Assembly: GCA_003117195.1 (NCBI GenBank)
Contig: BDSI01000028.1
Span: 529,001-593,000 of the forward strand
Source of the DNA: Eudorina sp. 2006-703-Eu-15
Lineage: Eukaryota > Chlorophyta > Chlorophyceae > Chlamydomonadales > Volvocaceae
Length of the DNA stretch: 64,000 nt
Direction: 5' to 3'
Part shown: positions 34,000 through 46,900 of the stretch, piece by piece
Position numbering within the stretch: the stretch's first letter is position 1
How the letters are laid out: each line of letters starts with the position of its first letter
Made by a program: the position numbers and the translations under genes
Notes under the pieces: model-generated
Told to the model about the DNA's origin: nothing
The model's input: only the letters and a program-made list of their open reading frames with translations
The model's database searches: none

Positions 34000-34413
34000 T
34001 TTTGTTGATGCCCGCAGCTGCTGCACCTAGGTCTCCGTTTCTAAAGTCGCGCATTTCGTGACATGTCATTACAGCCAATAACTACATGTTAAGACGACAT
34101 GCTTTATGGTCTAGGTGTTCACTGCAACTGTTGCGTGCTTTGCCTGACAAGGTGCAACACCTGGACAGATGGGCTTTCACACACCAAGTATAAAAAACAG
34201 CAATGTTTTTCAAGCTGTAATGACAAATTAAACACTGAACATCCAAGACGGACTTGCCCAAGACCGTTGCTATGTTGTACACACCACCTGCATTTGAACC
34301 TAATACATATGTCAGACTTTCTGCCATCTTCCCTCAAGATGCGCGCAGCCAGCCTGTAACGATAAGTTGCCACGGACCTACCCCTGTGGGTTACGCTGTA
34401 TTTTCAAATTACC
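34000..34413. promoter_or_regulatory. 414-bp bidirectional upstream region (LRR membrane gene / oxidoreductase)
   Basis: The two start codons, 33999 (-) and 34414 (+), face away from each other with only this AT-rich stretch between them. It must hold both core promoters and 5' UTRs unless undetected 5' exons exist. A TATA box for the + strand gene is annotated separately. No clear TATA box was seen for the - strand gene. Confidence 0.6.
34189..34195 (+). promoter_or_regulatory. TATA box candidate for the oxidoreductase gene
   Basis: TATAAAA lies 219 bp upstream of the ATG at 34414, in an AT-rich context. It would give a 5' UTR of roughly 190 bp. Confidence 0.45.
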
Positions 34414-37400
34414 ATGACTCCACCGGCGTTCCTTGATTTCGGCCAGCTGCAGCGGGTTGCAAACTTTCTCGGCCTAGGCGGTCCGCCCAAAGCACAATCG
34501 ACAGTCCGTGTTGGGATGCTGGGGGCTTCACAGGTGGGTGTTGCACCAAAGAGCGGTTTACCAAAAGTTCATCCGCACACCTTGACGCAAAACTTACTGC
34601 ACATCTTTCAGGTTGCCACCTACGCCATGATATGGCCAGCGCGCCGGGTTCCGCAGGTCGACGTCGTTGCGGTGGCGGCACGGGACGGGGATCGCGCCCG
34701 CGATTACGCCAAACAACACGGGTAAGGGAAGCGGAATCCGGATACTTGATCAACATGCAAGTGGCACGCGTGCGGTCGGGGTTAGCTCAGGTTGGGCGCA
34801 AGTCAAAGTTTTGGCCGAGAGTGGGCGGGGCAGGATCTCCCTTTCATAAGGACGCAATGCATTATGGAACTTTCGTCTGACCACTGCATGCTGCTTGCCG
34901 GTTCAACAATAATCAATATCTTGATACAGATGACATTTGCGGCATAATCGGCACAAACTCCACACGATCTCGGTTGCAGCGTGGCAACGCATCCCTTAGG
35001 TTCCCGCGCGAGGCGCATGAATCGCTATGTCCAACCCCTTCCATGATCGCCTTGTCCATCGCAAGGATTATGCGTTCGTATGGCTCTTACGAGGCTTTGC
35101 TGGCCGACCCCGACGTGGACGCTGTGTACGTGGGCCTGCCCAACGGCCTGCACGGCCAGTGGACCCGTGCAGCGCTGCAGGCTGGCAAGCATGTATTATG
35201 CGAAAAGCCCTTCACTGCCAACGAGGAGGAGGCGCGGTAAGGCGCAAGGCCATGGAGGCGGGTGGTTGGTCAGGCTAGATGCCCAGTTCCGCCGCGATGA
35301 ACTGTTGCAGGGGCCGATGTGTTTCGAGAGAAGCCCGCCCCCTTCTGGGTCGTTCGTGTTTAGATCGCCACCTTGGTGCCCACCTAAATAATTTGAATGT
35401 CGGAAATTCAGCAAGCAACCTGGGCCCTTTGCTTTCTTTTGTAGGGAAGTTCAGGAACTCGCACGCAGCCGGGGTTTGGTGTGTCGCGAGGCCTTTCACT
35501 ACCGCGAGCACCCCCTCATGGAGCACCTCCGCGGCCTCCTGGGTTCGCCAGCATTGAGCTGCTGGGCCGGGTCACATGTCCAGGACGCTGACGGTGGAGT
35601 GCTGGGACGCCTCAAGTCCGTGGATGTGGCTGTCCTGATCCCCAAGTGGGTTTTCGGCGGTGCCAACATTCGCTTCCAGGAGACGCTGGCTGGTATGTGG
35701 ACGCGCCAGGAGCGGTCCCGAGGGCCCCTGCAATGGGACAGAGGATTTGGGAAAGGATTCCGACTTCCCTTGGGCCAACGAGTTGGGTGAACTGCATGCA
35801 GCGCCGTGCATCACTTGAAGCTGTGAACCCACATGCGTTACTTGAAGCTGTGAACCCACATGCGTTATGTCCAGCGTGGGCTTTTTGCTTTCTCAGTCGT
35901 CTTCCAGGTAATGTTTGCAGCTTGGTAAAGCATGGTGCGATGCCGCGCCCTGTCGTGGACTCGATCTTGTACTTCGTACGTGCATACGGTCGTACCTGCC
36001 AACAAAGCCGGCACCAACGCAAATTGGGTCGCCTCATTTGTAGGCGGCGCTGCCATGGACGCTGGATGCTACTGCCTCCACGCCATCCGGAGCCTTGTGG
36101 GGGGAAAGCCGGAGGTGGAATCGGCCACAGCTGCGATGGCACCAAACTCGCAGGTACATGCCTGCTGCCACCTGGCGGGGCCCTGCGCCCGTTAGAGACC
36201 GCCGGTCGTGTGGTGCAAAGGGCCTCATAGATAAGACACGGCTCGACTGTGCTTAGAGTCTACGAGTATTTACCCTGGCTCACTGGGGGAATTATTGTGT
36301 CGTCCGCCGCTGCCTGCTCTGAAAATTCCGCAATACCAACAACATGCTTTGTCCAACTGTACTGACCGGCATTTCTGCGCAGGTGGTGGACGCGGCCATG
36401 ACTGGCACTCTGCGCTGGCGCGAGGGAACCAACGCGGGCTTGCGAGCGTCGTTCCGCGCATCGTTGCACCATGAAGGATTGTTTCCCGTGAGCACCATCG
36501 ACTTGCGTGGCGAGAGGTCAGTGCCGGTGAACTGTCACATCCGCACACTCCATACCATCATTCGGTGCACTTGCAGGGAAGATGAAGTCTGTTATGACAT
36601 GCCCAGGGCGTGTGGCGGGGAGGTTGTTCAGGCATGATGTTTGGTGAATTTGGGTTCAGACAACAGTCGGTCTTGGAGGTTTCGGATCATGTATGGGCTC
36701 ATGAACATTACGGGGGCGTGGGTCAGATCCCACATGTTCGACTAGTTATGTTTATGAGCCCATGCATGTTTCCGAAACCCCACGGACCGACCGTTTGTAT
36801 CTGCGCTAACATCCAAGTGATCAGCAACGACGGCCGACATTCGTGCATGCCGTCAAGAAACCTGCTCCGTGCAGCTGCCGGGGATCACGTTGGGCGCTAT
36901 GCTACTATGCGTTTTGCCCACACTGAAGTCTGGTCCATGCCAGGAGATACGGCGGCAAATTACCGGTACACATGCGAATGCGCGTAGATGTAAGCGTCCC
37001 AAATAACCCCCGGATCTCCGTCATCTGATTTGCCTGCAGGGGCCAGCTGCACTGCTCGAACTTCATCATGCCGGTTTTCGGCAACGTGGTGCGGCTGACG
37101 ACCACGGCCGGCGGCCCCAGCGATGAGAAGACCACCACCACTGTCACACGCGTGTACGGCACTGGTGAGAGCACCTACTACTATCAGCTGTCGCGCTTCG
37201 CACGGGACGTGGAGGACGTGCAGCGCGCGCGTAACGACGACGGCGACCAAGGGTAAGCGGGATACGTAGAGTTACTGCCCCGGACGTGTTTTGACAACTG
37301 GTAAATCAGTCTGATAAGTCACGCGCTGAATCTTCTCAGGGAGCGTTCACTTTACTGCCATCCGGGCGGCCTCAACGGCATAGGCATAGATTACGGTTGA

Positions 37401-37729
37401 CGGGGTGCCAGGGAAATAGCAAATCGTAGCTACGTGAGCCGCGATGGAATCCCTGTTGGATTGGTATGACTGGGATCCGTGCGAGAGCGGTTGAGAGTTT
37501 GTTCCAAGATTGTGCCTAGGACAGTTGACAGCCCCTCGCACGGCATGTCGCCTGCCTCGGCCACCCCAGGGGGCTGTTTGCGGCGTCCAGCATTCTGGCT
37601 GACGACGCAGCAGACAGCATTGCAAACATGCGCCTGCTGGATGACGTGTACCTCGCCGCTGGATTGGCGCCGCGGGAGCCGTCTGCGAAGGCCGTCAAGC
37701 TACGGGCGGCGAAGCCCGCAGTGCAGTAG
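34414..37729 (+). CDS. Gfo/Idh/MocA-family NAD(P)-dependent oxidoreductase, complete
   Basis: The eight exons are 34414-34533, 34612-34721, 35066-35236, 35445-35692, 36008-36153, 36383-36516, 37040-37252 and 37570-37729. They stay in frame and give 433 residues. The N-terminal Rossmann fold begins with VRVGMLGAS (G34, G37) and continues through [20 protein letters not shown]. The family's EKP motif is E123-K124-P125 ([13 protein letters not shown]), where the Lys is the usual catalytic residue. The second domain has [19 protein letters not shown] and [16 protein letters not shown], as in dihydrodiol and sugar dehydrogenases. The enzyme probably oxidises or reduces a sugar, sugar alcohol or diol, but the substrate cannot be told from sequence. 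No targeting peptide is clear. The acceptors at 35065 (GCAAG) and 36007 (CAAAG) are weak in consensus but needed for frame and fold. Confidence 0.92.
35813..35866. repeat. 27-bp direct tandem repeat, two perfect copies
   Basis: Two identical 27-bp units (start ACTTGAAGCTGTGAACCCAC) lie back to back in the oxidoreductase intron 35693-36007. Confidence 0.95.
36663..36794. mobile_element. MITE-like element, 132 bp, with terminal inverted repeats of about 46 bp
   Basis: The left arm (36663-36708) and right arm (about 36748-36794) are imperfect inverted copies. Both run AC[A/G]GTCGGTC, then TTTCGG, then CATG[T/C]ATGGGCTCAT, then AACAT when read inward. The loop is about 39 bp. No coding capacity is present. 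It lies in the intron between exons 36383-36516 and 37040-37252. A target-site duplication is not clear. Confidence 0.8.
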
Positions 37730-40700
37730 TTCAGCGGGCATGGGCGACCGACCGCGAGTATAATGTGGATCTGCCGCGCGCTGCGGTATGTTTGCAGGTG
37801 TATTACCTGCTTGTCTCACACTCGGCGATGGTCGGCCTCGATCACTCAGACAGAGAGTCCAGCGGTGTTATGGTCCGCGACGCAAACGAGCTGTTGCTTC
37901 GGCGGAATTGCGCACGTCGATCGGCACGTGAGTCAGTAACATATATCTTACAACGGAATACAGTTTCAACGGTGCTGGGGCTCCGCACGGCGCTGTGTTT
38001 CAGCTATCGAATGATTTTAAGCGTAATGGATATCGCAGTGCCGTATCATTACGGCCTGCTAGCACTGCTTATCGTACAGACCGTACATGGGTGGTACTTA
38101 TAACCACTGCGATGTCTCCACGGTTGTTTGTAGACGTTTCATTTTTCTCCACGTACGCGAGCCTGATTTTGTCTTTAAGGGGCATCGCGCCCATGGGCCG
38201 CCGTACTGGGGGTTATGTTGGTGTGCGCTGGGTCATGCCCAGCAGTCCGCCGCCGTTGGAGCAGTGTGAGCACCAAACCTAGCCTCGTATGAATCTGGAA
38301 ACGTGCTTTCTGATGTTATGATGTGTCCTGCAGCTGCTGCTACTGCCGGGTGGTTGTCTGAATGTGCTGACATAGCCGGTCTCTTATGCACTCGTAGCGA
38401 AATGTACGGAACAATCCCTGCGCGTCACAATGCCATTGCATGTACCGCCGATTTACATCCTGGAGGGCGGGTGTGCGTCCGAATTGGCTTGGATGGTGGG
38501 ACCTGCCGGGACCTTGCTGCGCTGGTTGGCCCATTAACTATTTGGCTGAAGCCACTGATGAGCCATGCGTAGAACAATCGCCAACTTAGGAGTATGGATC
38601 ACGGCACTTGCGGTTGCGTTCTGGATAGCAGGCAGTTCCACGTAGTTTCGTGTCATGGAAATGCTTGCGGTTGGTGTTTGGGGCAGGGGTCAGGTCTGAT
38701 CCAACGCAAGACGTGCTGAGGGAAACCTCGGAGCCTCTTCAGGGAATGCTGTGGCAGCGCGCATGTTCTTGGGGGCGATGTGCGGTCGTCCATAAGCGAC
38801 GGTGGCACCCCGGGCTTTGAATACGAGTCCAACGGATCCTCTATGGCGTCCGCTGGGAGTATTTCAGGATATTAGCCATGTGAGCTTGCATCTTTGGACG
38901 GATTGCTTTGCAGCGATTTAAGGCGTCAGCCAGGATGTGGCACGTTTACGTGCAGCATGAGAACTAGAGACCAGGGGAAACTAGCTACCAGGGCGCCGAG
39001 CTCCCGTCGTCTCCGGCCTTGGTCCGTTGTCAGTCAGGGTGTGCGCGCGGGTACAGTAAGTCTTGCCCCGTCCCGCCACACAGGTGGACGCATGGCATGT
39101 AGTCATGCCTAGGTTCACGGCATGTCGGTTCTACGAGCGACGTACGACCCTGCGGTACCACGCTGCAACGGCATGCTCGAGACGGGGATTTTGGCCGTTC
39201 TGCCGCCGAATGTAGTTATGTAAGCTGCACTGCTCCTGCCGTGGTGCTTTGCGGGAACTGAGACGCCGGGCCGAGATGCTGTGCCGCCGGCCGCCCGAGC
39301 CGCCATACTGCCACCCGCCAGGGCCACCAGTGGCTGTGGCCCGTACCGTACCTGGCACGCGCTGTGTCGAGCATGTCCTGCGTCACGACATAGCACATGG
39401 TTTCACCTTACCGTGAGTGCGTGGTCGGCGAAAGGACTTAGGCTGTCACCGATTACCCGCTGGGCCCACTGCAACGTGTTTCATTAGGATGGCGCCTGAA
39501 TGTCATTACGTGTGCATTTAAACTCTCCTTGGGAAGGCCGTCCTGCTGGTCATCAGTGTGCCGAAAACGGCCAACGCATCACTCACATGACCGGTCGACG
39601 GGCCCCCGCTCCGCCACTGCACGACTGTTGATAGGCATACCGCTGAACCCCTGCACCCCACCCCGGCGCATGCGGTCGGCGCTGTTCTTGCTATCCTACA
39701 TACAGAATTGATGTCGGAGGCAAAAATGCCGATGAGATAAGATTAGACCGTTTATAGAACCATGGTGTTTGTCAACCGTGTACAGCCGGTGCAGTGTTGA
39801 CACAGCCGTGTAAAGCAGGTGCAGTGTTGCTGGCCGTGTCAACACCTTTCGTGTATACTCAGTGTCAGACACCGGACCGTGAAATACACGGACTTACATA
39901 GTATACCCGGCTTACAAAATTACAGACGCTTCGCTTGGAAGTAGGCTGCGGTAGCTGGCCAAGCTGGCCGACTGTTAAAAAACAATTTTGAAGGACAACG
40001 CCGATCCGTAAACACACTTTGATGACAATAGCCCTAACGCGGGCTATTACCAGGTATTGCCCGTTAGTTCTGCCAGGTTCTGCATTACGCGTACGCTGGC
40101 GTCTTCAAGCAGTGCCGTGGGAAGGAACGTTGTCGTGTATCCGGATGTCTCATTCAAGGAGATGACATCCTTACTTATGAAAGGATGATTCCTTAATGTT
40201 CGATGTTCAGCGGGCTAGCATTGCCTGCATGCGACTTTATTCGTTTCACGAGGTGTTTCGCGACATGCCCTGGCAAGGGGGACACCGTCAGCCGATGTGT
40301 CTGCCTTACGGAAAATGGAGATTTAAATATGGAGAATAATCACATGGAAGACGATAAGGACTGCCGAATCCACCGTGGTGCTCTCACGACAAACACAGTG
40401 CACTGTCGCAACACTTCCGGTTGCAGCGTCTGATAACCTGCGGGGGCAAGATCGTAACAAATGTAAGACCGCAAATCAGGCGTTCTGCGTAATGATTCAA
40501 ATGATCGTCTCAACTGTGTAGAGAGTGGAGCCCGTTTACTAACACTCATCGAATCCGCATCCTGTACGTACATACGGCCTTGCGTTCTAAGAAGCCGTTT
40601 ATTAAATCAAGAATTGTTACACATAGAATTTACCTGTATATAGCCGCCTATCTTGACCTTTGGTAACCCCTAGACCACTGGAGTACAAAGTTTACGCAGA

Positions 40701-40934
40701 ATACCTTTAACTCTTGGCAGACTTTCTGACAGTCAACAAATGTCGCCAACTTTTACAGTTATCAATCCTTGAAGCTTGTTCGGGTTATGTCCTGTGTTTG
40801 TCCTCTAGCATGCTAGCATTGACACGACTCGGCACCTAGTCCCGGCCTTGTGGGACTTAGTTCATTTGGAATAATCGTGCTGTATTTTATCATTATCGAA
40901 TTAAGTCTGTCTAGTTCATTCTTCGCCGCCTTGC
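37730..40934. other. Gene-poor region between the oxidoreductase and the Tmc-PAS gene
   Basis: This 3.2-kb stretch has no exon that I can support. It should hold the 3' UTR of the oxidoreductase (a TGTAA lies far downstream at 39219-39223) and the promoter and 5' UTR of the next gene. Base composition drops towards AT-rich after about 39,700. Short direct and inverted repeats occur at 39788-39846. Scattered open frames of 60-112 codons show no domains. Confidence 0.6.
39788..39846. repeat. Short overlapping direct and inverted repeats
   Basis: GGTGCAGTGTTG occurs at 39788-39799 and again at 39818-39829. GTGTTGACACAGCC near 39793 is inverted at about 39832-39846 (GGCCGTGTCAACACC). The block could be a transposon end or a regulatory palindrome upstream of the Tmc-PAS gene. 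Confidence 0.6.
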
Positions 40935-43900
40935 ATGGCCGAGGGCTCGGTGCACGGGTCCAGCTACGGTAGCGTTAGCACCACCGGGAGCTTCCGTGAA
41001 TCAAAACGATTGAGGTAGGCTGATTATTACATTTATTTTGGGTTAGGACCTGGACAAAGGCTGCTTTGGCCACATTTCAAAGCTGCGCGGCTCGTCCAGG
41101 ACAAAAATCGGACCAAACCGGCACAAAGACCGGCAACGATATTACACGTCTTACAAGTTTGCACTTTCTTGGCCTACTTGCTTGTACTGCTCATAGTGGT
41201 CTGACGCCCAACAGCCGGTTATAGGTAAATATTAAAACTCTTCACCTTACTCCCCAAAGGGCGTGCAATCATTATAAATTTCAAAAACCTTTTGAATGCT
41301 TAAGGAGATTTATAGCGTACAGGTGTTGAAGACGTGACAGACGCACGCTGAGTAAGCCGTGCCACGCGTTCACCTGCAGGGACGATCAACTCGACCCGAC
41401 TGGGCACGGCAGTGACCTGCTCGAGCATGAATCTTCATTCGAGGTACAGGACATTCAATTGGGCTGGTCGGACAGTACAGGCGGGTAACGCCAGTTACGC
41501 GCGAGCCGGCTGTTTTGTGCAAGAGGGTGCATGCACCACCGTGCAAGCACTCAAACAACATTCACCAATACACGATGGATCGGATGTGCGCTGACGATAC
41601 GCCGAAAGGTGATCCGCTGGTCCACTGACTGCCCTAATATGCCGACCTAATCGCGATTCAGAAAAGTAGTCCTTGATGGTGCATCGATGTGCGCTGTTCA
41701 CCCCGCCCACAGAATGCAATCTTTGGCGTCCTTTACACCCTGCGATACGGGTGAGTGGATGAAAGCAGCGATGATCGACCCGGCCGCTGGTCAGCCCCCG
41801 CCTGGTGTGTGCTGGCTATTTACTGCATGTAACCGTCACAAGGTGGACCCTGAGCCCCGACCGGGCGTTCCAACGGGCCCAGATGGCTCGTAGGCGCCTC
41901 ATCTCATCAACCCCTACCGAGGACTGCGCAGTGCGCACCCATCCTTCATCACCCGCGGGGGGTGGTGGTCACGCAGCCATACCGGCCACTACACCAGGTT
42001 ACCAGTGCGCCAGGATTGCGTTGCCCATTAGACGATCCCCCCGCATGTGCATGGGGTTGCGGTCGTCGCTCTGCTTGCGTGGCTGGTGATGGCGCTGCGA
42101 CAGCTGTCAAAGGACGGATGGATTCCGCAGAAGTCCCGCATATGGAGATCCCGCATGGTCCCCGCCCAATACCCCGAACTTCAACGTAACCATCCTCCCT
42201 CCGGTCCCTCCAATGACCGCACGCAGGGCCAAGGGTGACATCCCAAAACGCGTCCGGTGGCGCTGGATCTTCATCTCCGTGTTGCTGGAGCTGTGGCAGC
42301 TCTTTCCCGTGGTGGTGGACCCGGCACGCCAGGGGTGGACCATACCCCCGGACGGACCGTGAGTTGATGGATAAATGCTTCCTGCTGTTTGATCAATGGT
42401 TTGGAAGCGACGCTACTGATTCAAGGGGCTTGAGCCAGGGCAGGGCAGCCCATCAGAGACCGAACGAACGAATGGGGTAGACGCCCTATGCCAGAAACTG
42501 TCGGTATTGCACGCGGCCGAGCGAGTAGTGTCGTGTGGCTCCATTATGCAGCCGCTGGCGAGCGAGCACGCACGCATCACCTCTGCCCAGGCTCCCCCAT
42601 GCTCTGGACAAGCAGGGGCAAGCTTTGGGCACCGCACGAGCAGGTCGCGCAGTATCGTTCCTGGAACGAAGCTCACTCACTCACTCACCCTCCGCACGTT
42701 ATATGCATACGCAGCGCTTGGACTGTTGCGAGCATATTCAAGTTCACCTGGCTTGCAAAGCTGGTGAGCAGGCGCCGCGGGTGTCGCCGTCCTACATGCC
42801 AGCCATGTCGTTCGCGTTGTCTGCCTACGCACGCTACAGTCCTAGCCCCCAGGAAGGTGGCTATCTTAGGCCGCCAGCAGACATTTGGGGGCAACATACA
42901 GACAAGGTCTAACAGGACGGAGTGCCTTCGTACCTTTTCATGGTTTGGGTAGCCGAACTCGCCCCGGCCAGCTATTCTTTGGGTCATTTGGGCACAAGGG
43001 AAATTGTTGGATGGGCTGCTATTATTGCGGCGTGGAAGATTGATTGATAGCCACCCTGAGTCGTCCGTTCATGTACGGCGGCGGCCCATCCCTCGGTCAT
43101 CAGCTCTATTCCTCTGTGTACTGCAGCGCTCCTGCCTCTTGAGGATACTGGTTGGTGTCCTTCGCCACGGATAACTATGGAGTTCGTTGCACGTACGGCC
43201 GCCCCTTCCTCAACCCTTCTCGCGTGTCAGAAGCCCTGAGGGCTCATCCATGTTCTAGACCTCCGGCCCATGCATCGATCTATCTATCGCGCTTCGTTCC
43301 TCGACGCCGCGGCGGCCCACGCACTGTTGACGGCGTGCAGGGCTACGGGGCGTACCTTGCGGCGCTCTACACGCTGGTCACACTCCTGGCACTGAGTCTG
43401 ATCCCCAGTGTGTGGCTGGCCTGGTGCTTCCAGGAGCACAGGTGCCTCCCCGGGTGGCCCGTCAAGGTGCGCTTGCTTGCTTGCCAGCGCCCGGAGGCCG
43501 AGCGGACGGAGAGGCCCCGCGGATGAATGGTGGCCGGTTAGTTGCCACGTTCACCACAGCGCCCTAAACTACCTACGTCCCGTATGTATGATCGGGAGGA
43601 AGGGGCATTTTTTGCGCATGATTTCTGTTGGACATCATTCCCTGTCCATCCCTCTTCCACATGAATGCCTTGCTGCATTGTTCGTGCTCCCCGCAGGTGC
43701 TCCAGGTACTAGGCACACTACTCTTCCAGACATTTGATGTCGCAGCACTGAACCTTCTGGAGGTACGGAACGAAAGTGGGCAAGCAAAAGCAGATAGCAT
43801 TTTCCAGATACGTGTCGTTAGACGGGCGGGATTGCCTCTATTTCGGATGTCTCGCATTGCAGTGAATGCATGATAAAGGGCGGGGCGATGATGCAGTGCG

Positions 43901-46900
43901 GTCTTTTCAGGGATCAAACGAAGGGGTGCGGGAGTCGTCGTCCCATGGACCCAGGCGTCGTACGTGCATCATGCAGTACATGTAACGCCGGGTTACAGTG
44001 CCATAATAATCCGCAATGCACGCATGCGCCAAGCAAGTCACGCACCCCGTGCGCGGAACGAACCTCGCAGCTGGGCATCTCGTGCCGCTTCACCGGCGGG
44101 CCCGAGAAGGCCCAGGGACACTACTTGGACAGCTTCCCTCGGTACAGTAAGTCTGGTATGGCAATGGATGCTGTCAAGGGGTAGTGCATGTATAGGTACG
44201 GTACGTGGGTGTTCCTCACATGGCGTGGACCAGCGAGGTATTACCTAGTCATGCGACCGCACTGGCAATACATTGTTACGGATGTCCGCATCCACGGACT
44301 TTGTAAGGACCCCAGACAGCAGCATCACGTTCCGCCTAGCTAGTCACTCCGAGGTTCATCGGTGACACCCTTTGCATGTTGGCTTGCATGACTCCTTTTG
44401 GGCTCGACTCCTGTTTACGAGTGGGCAGAACGGCAGATAGATGCTGCGTGTCCTCCAGCCCTCACGGGTGTTCCTGCCCGCTGGTGGTCCCGGCCCCGCC
44501 GCCGGCTACCGTACGGCTATCGATGTACTGCAGGCTGCGCTCGGCGTCCCCACATCACACATGCAGTGGCGACCGGCCTATTTCTCGCGTTGTACATTGG
44601 AATGGCGGTGCTTTATAAACTTTCCCAGGTACGGGGAACGGTATGGCAATAATTATTGACGGTTTGCTGTGACGAAATTATTAAGGATGTTACAGGGGCG
44701 AAATGCATCGGCCTGGCGCCGGCCATGCCAGCCATCGGTGGCAGCCCAGTATAATCATTCGGGGGTGAGGCATACGCCGACCTGACCCGGTCGGCCTATT
44801 TCATCATTAGTGATGATGTTACAGTGGACCACGCGGGTCATCGGTGACAGCCTCTTTGTGTGTTTCTCACCCAGGTGGAAGTGAACCCGCTCTCCAGACA
44901 TCCCGAGGCTCTGGGCCAGAGCTACACGGAGGTGGTGGTGTTTGCTTTCAAGGTGCGTGACACGTACCAACGGACTGAATACCCATCTGCTGATACCGTT
45001 CGTAGCACAAGAAGGCCTCTGGGCACGTGGGCAGAAGTGGGACAACATCATTGACGCGTACGCATAGATGCCGCCCGCGCCTTTTCGCTGGATAATAATC
45101 CTCGCTAAGGGCACACATACGTCTTCGGGGTCGGGTCGGGTTGGGCCCCGCCCTCAGGTGCTCCTGACGCTCGTGCCGGTGTTCATCGGTTGGCAGCGGG
45201 TGGCGGCTTGCTTGTACGTCATCCTCTCCCTTGCGCTGGTGTGGCAGTTGGTGCGCTGGGTGAGTGCGGTTCGGAGGGTCCAAACGTCGTCCCACGTCCA
45301 CAGAGCAAGAACCATCAAGCAGGTCAAAGCTGATGTGCCAACTGACCCCCGCGGCATGCCGCAGATTTAGGCGAACTGACCTGAAAAGCGTCCGAACCCG
45401 CCCGCGGCCTAGATATCTTGTACTTCATTCCAAGGGAGATGGGGACTTGCCCGCCGTTGGGAGTGCGTGATCTCCCCCTTTCTCCTGTCGCTCCTTATAT
45501 CCTACGTACGCTGCCGCAATCCTGCCCGAACAATCCCGCCCGCACCCGTTACCTCATTCTGTACGGTTCCCTTTCATTCAGAGCCCGCACCTGGTCTCCT
45601 GGGTCAACTACCTGCGCTCGGGAGTGGCGGTGAGCATTGCCTGGTGCTCTGCGACCCTGATGCTGCTGGTGTTCCACCCCAGCGGCGAGGAGCCTAAGCA
45701 GCCGGAGCCGCCGTCGCTGCAAGACCTGGCGCATTGGAACCATCTCATGACACTGCTCATGGCCATCGGCCTGGCGCCCGCCTTCTGTGCTGGCGCGCTC
45801 ATGTCGTACGGCATGTTGCGGTACATCACGACGTCGGCGCTGAAGGCCATGACGTGAGTCCTACCTGGCTTGTCTGTCGGTCGCTTGGCCGGTCGGCGAT
45901 CGTGCGGTGCCGGGCTGGCGGCGCCTAGCGATGGCGGCAGTGACATATATATAACCCTACGAATATAACACGTAGGGTTGTACAAGATTAGGGTGCGAGT
46001 TTGTCCAGAATGAGTCAGGGTATGAAGGTGTGAACGTCACCACGGTGGGGCGGCTTTCTTGCTAAACACACATCACCACGGTTGGTGTGACGAGGGTCTG
46101 CCTCCTGCGTAGGCCTGGCTGGGGCCCGCAGTTAGGTGCGCCCCGTGCTGGCGGGGTCCCGGGGTCTATATGATCATACATATTATGGATAGATAGATGG
46201 CTTCATTCCACCTGTTGAGGGTCTGGCGGCGGGCTACCTACCCACCAACCTACCTACCTACCTACCTACCTACCTACCTACCTACCTACCCATCTACCTA
46301 CCCACCTACCTACCCACCTACCTACCTCTTGCTCTGATCATCACAGGTCGGCGTGCATTGATTGAGTAGTGTCTGCCGGCTATTGCATGGATATGCAGGA
46401 ATGCGAAGTCACGCGACCCGCTGTTGGCCGTCATTGAACACCTCGACAGCCCCCGGGACGTGGAGATAGCGTCCAGGTATGTACACAGGGGGGAAGTGGG
46501 GGTCGTGAATGAATGAGCGTTACAGCGGACCCCGATAAAGGGGCTTCGTGTGAGGGTCGGGTCCGTATGTAGCTGTACGCACGGCACTATGTATCGCGCG
46601 CAAAATAAATACCACGAAGGGGGCAACATGGCGGGAAGTCCCTGAACTCCCTGTGCGAATTAGATTGCAGACACCCCAACGGGTGCATGCTTGGTGACAG
46701 CTGCGTTCCTCCCTGCAGCACAACTCGGGTCCTGAACTCCTAAATATTATTTGAATATGCCATACACGGGGGTGCTCGGGCGCGATGCGCAGGAGTTGCC
46801 GCGTGTGGAGGGACCCATTGTCCCTGGACCGTGACGCCGTCAACAGCGCCCAAAACATAATCAAGGTGCGGGATTGAAGCCTGACAGCGGCGCCAGCGTG

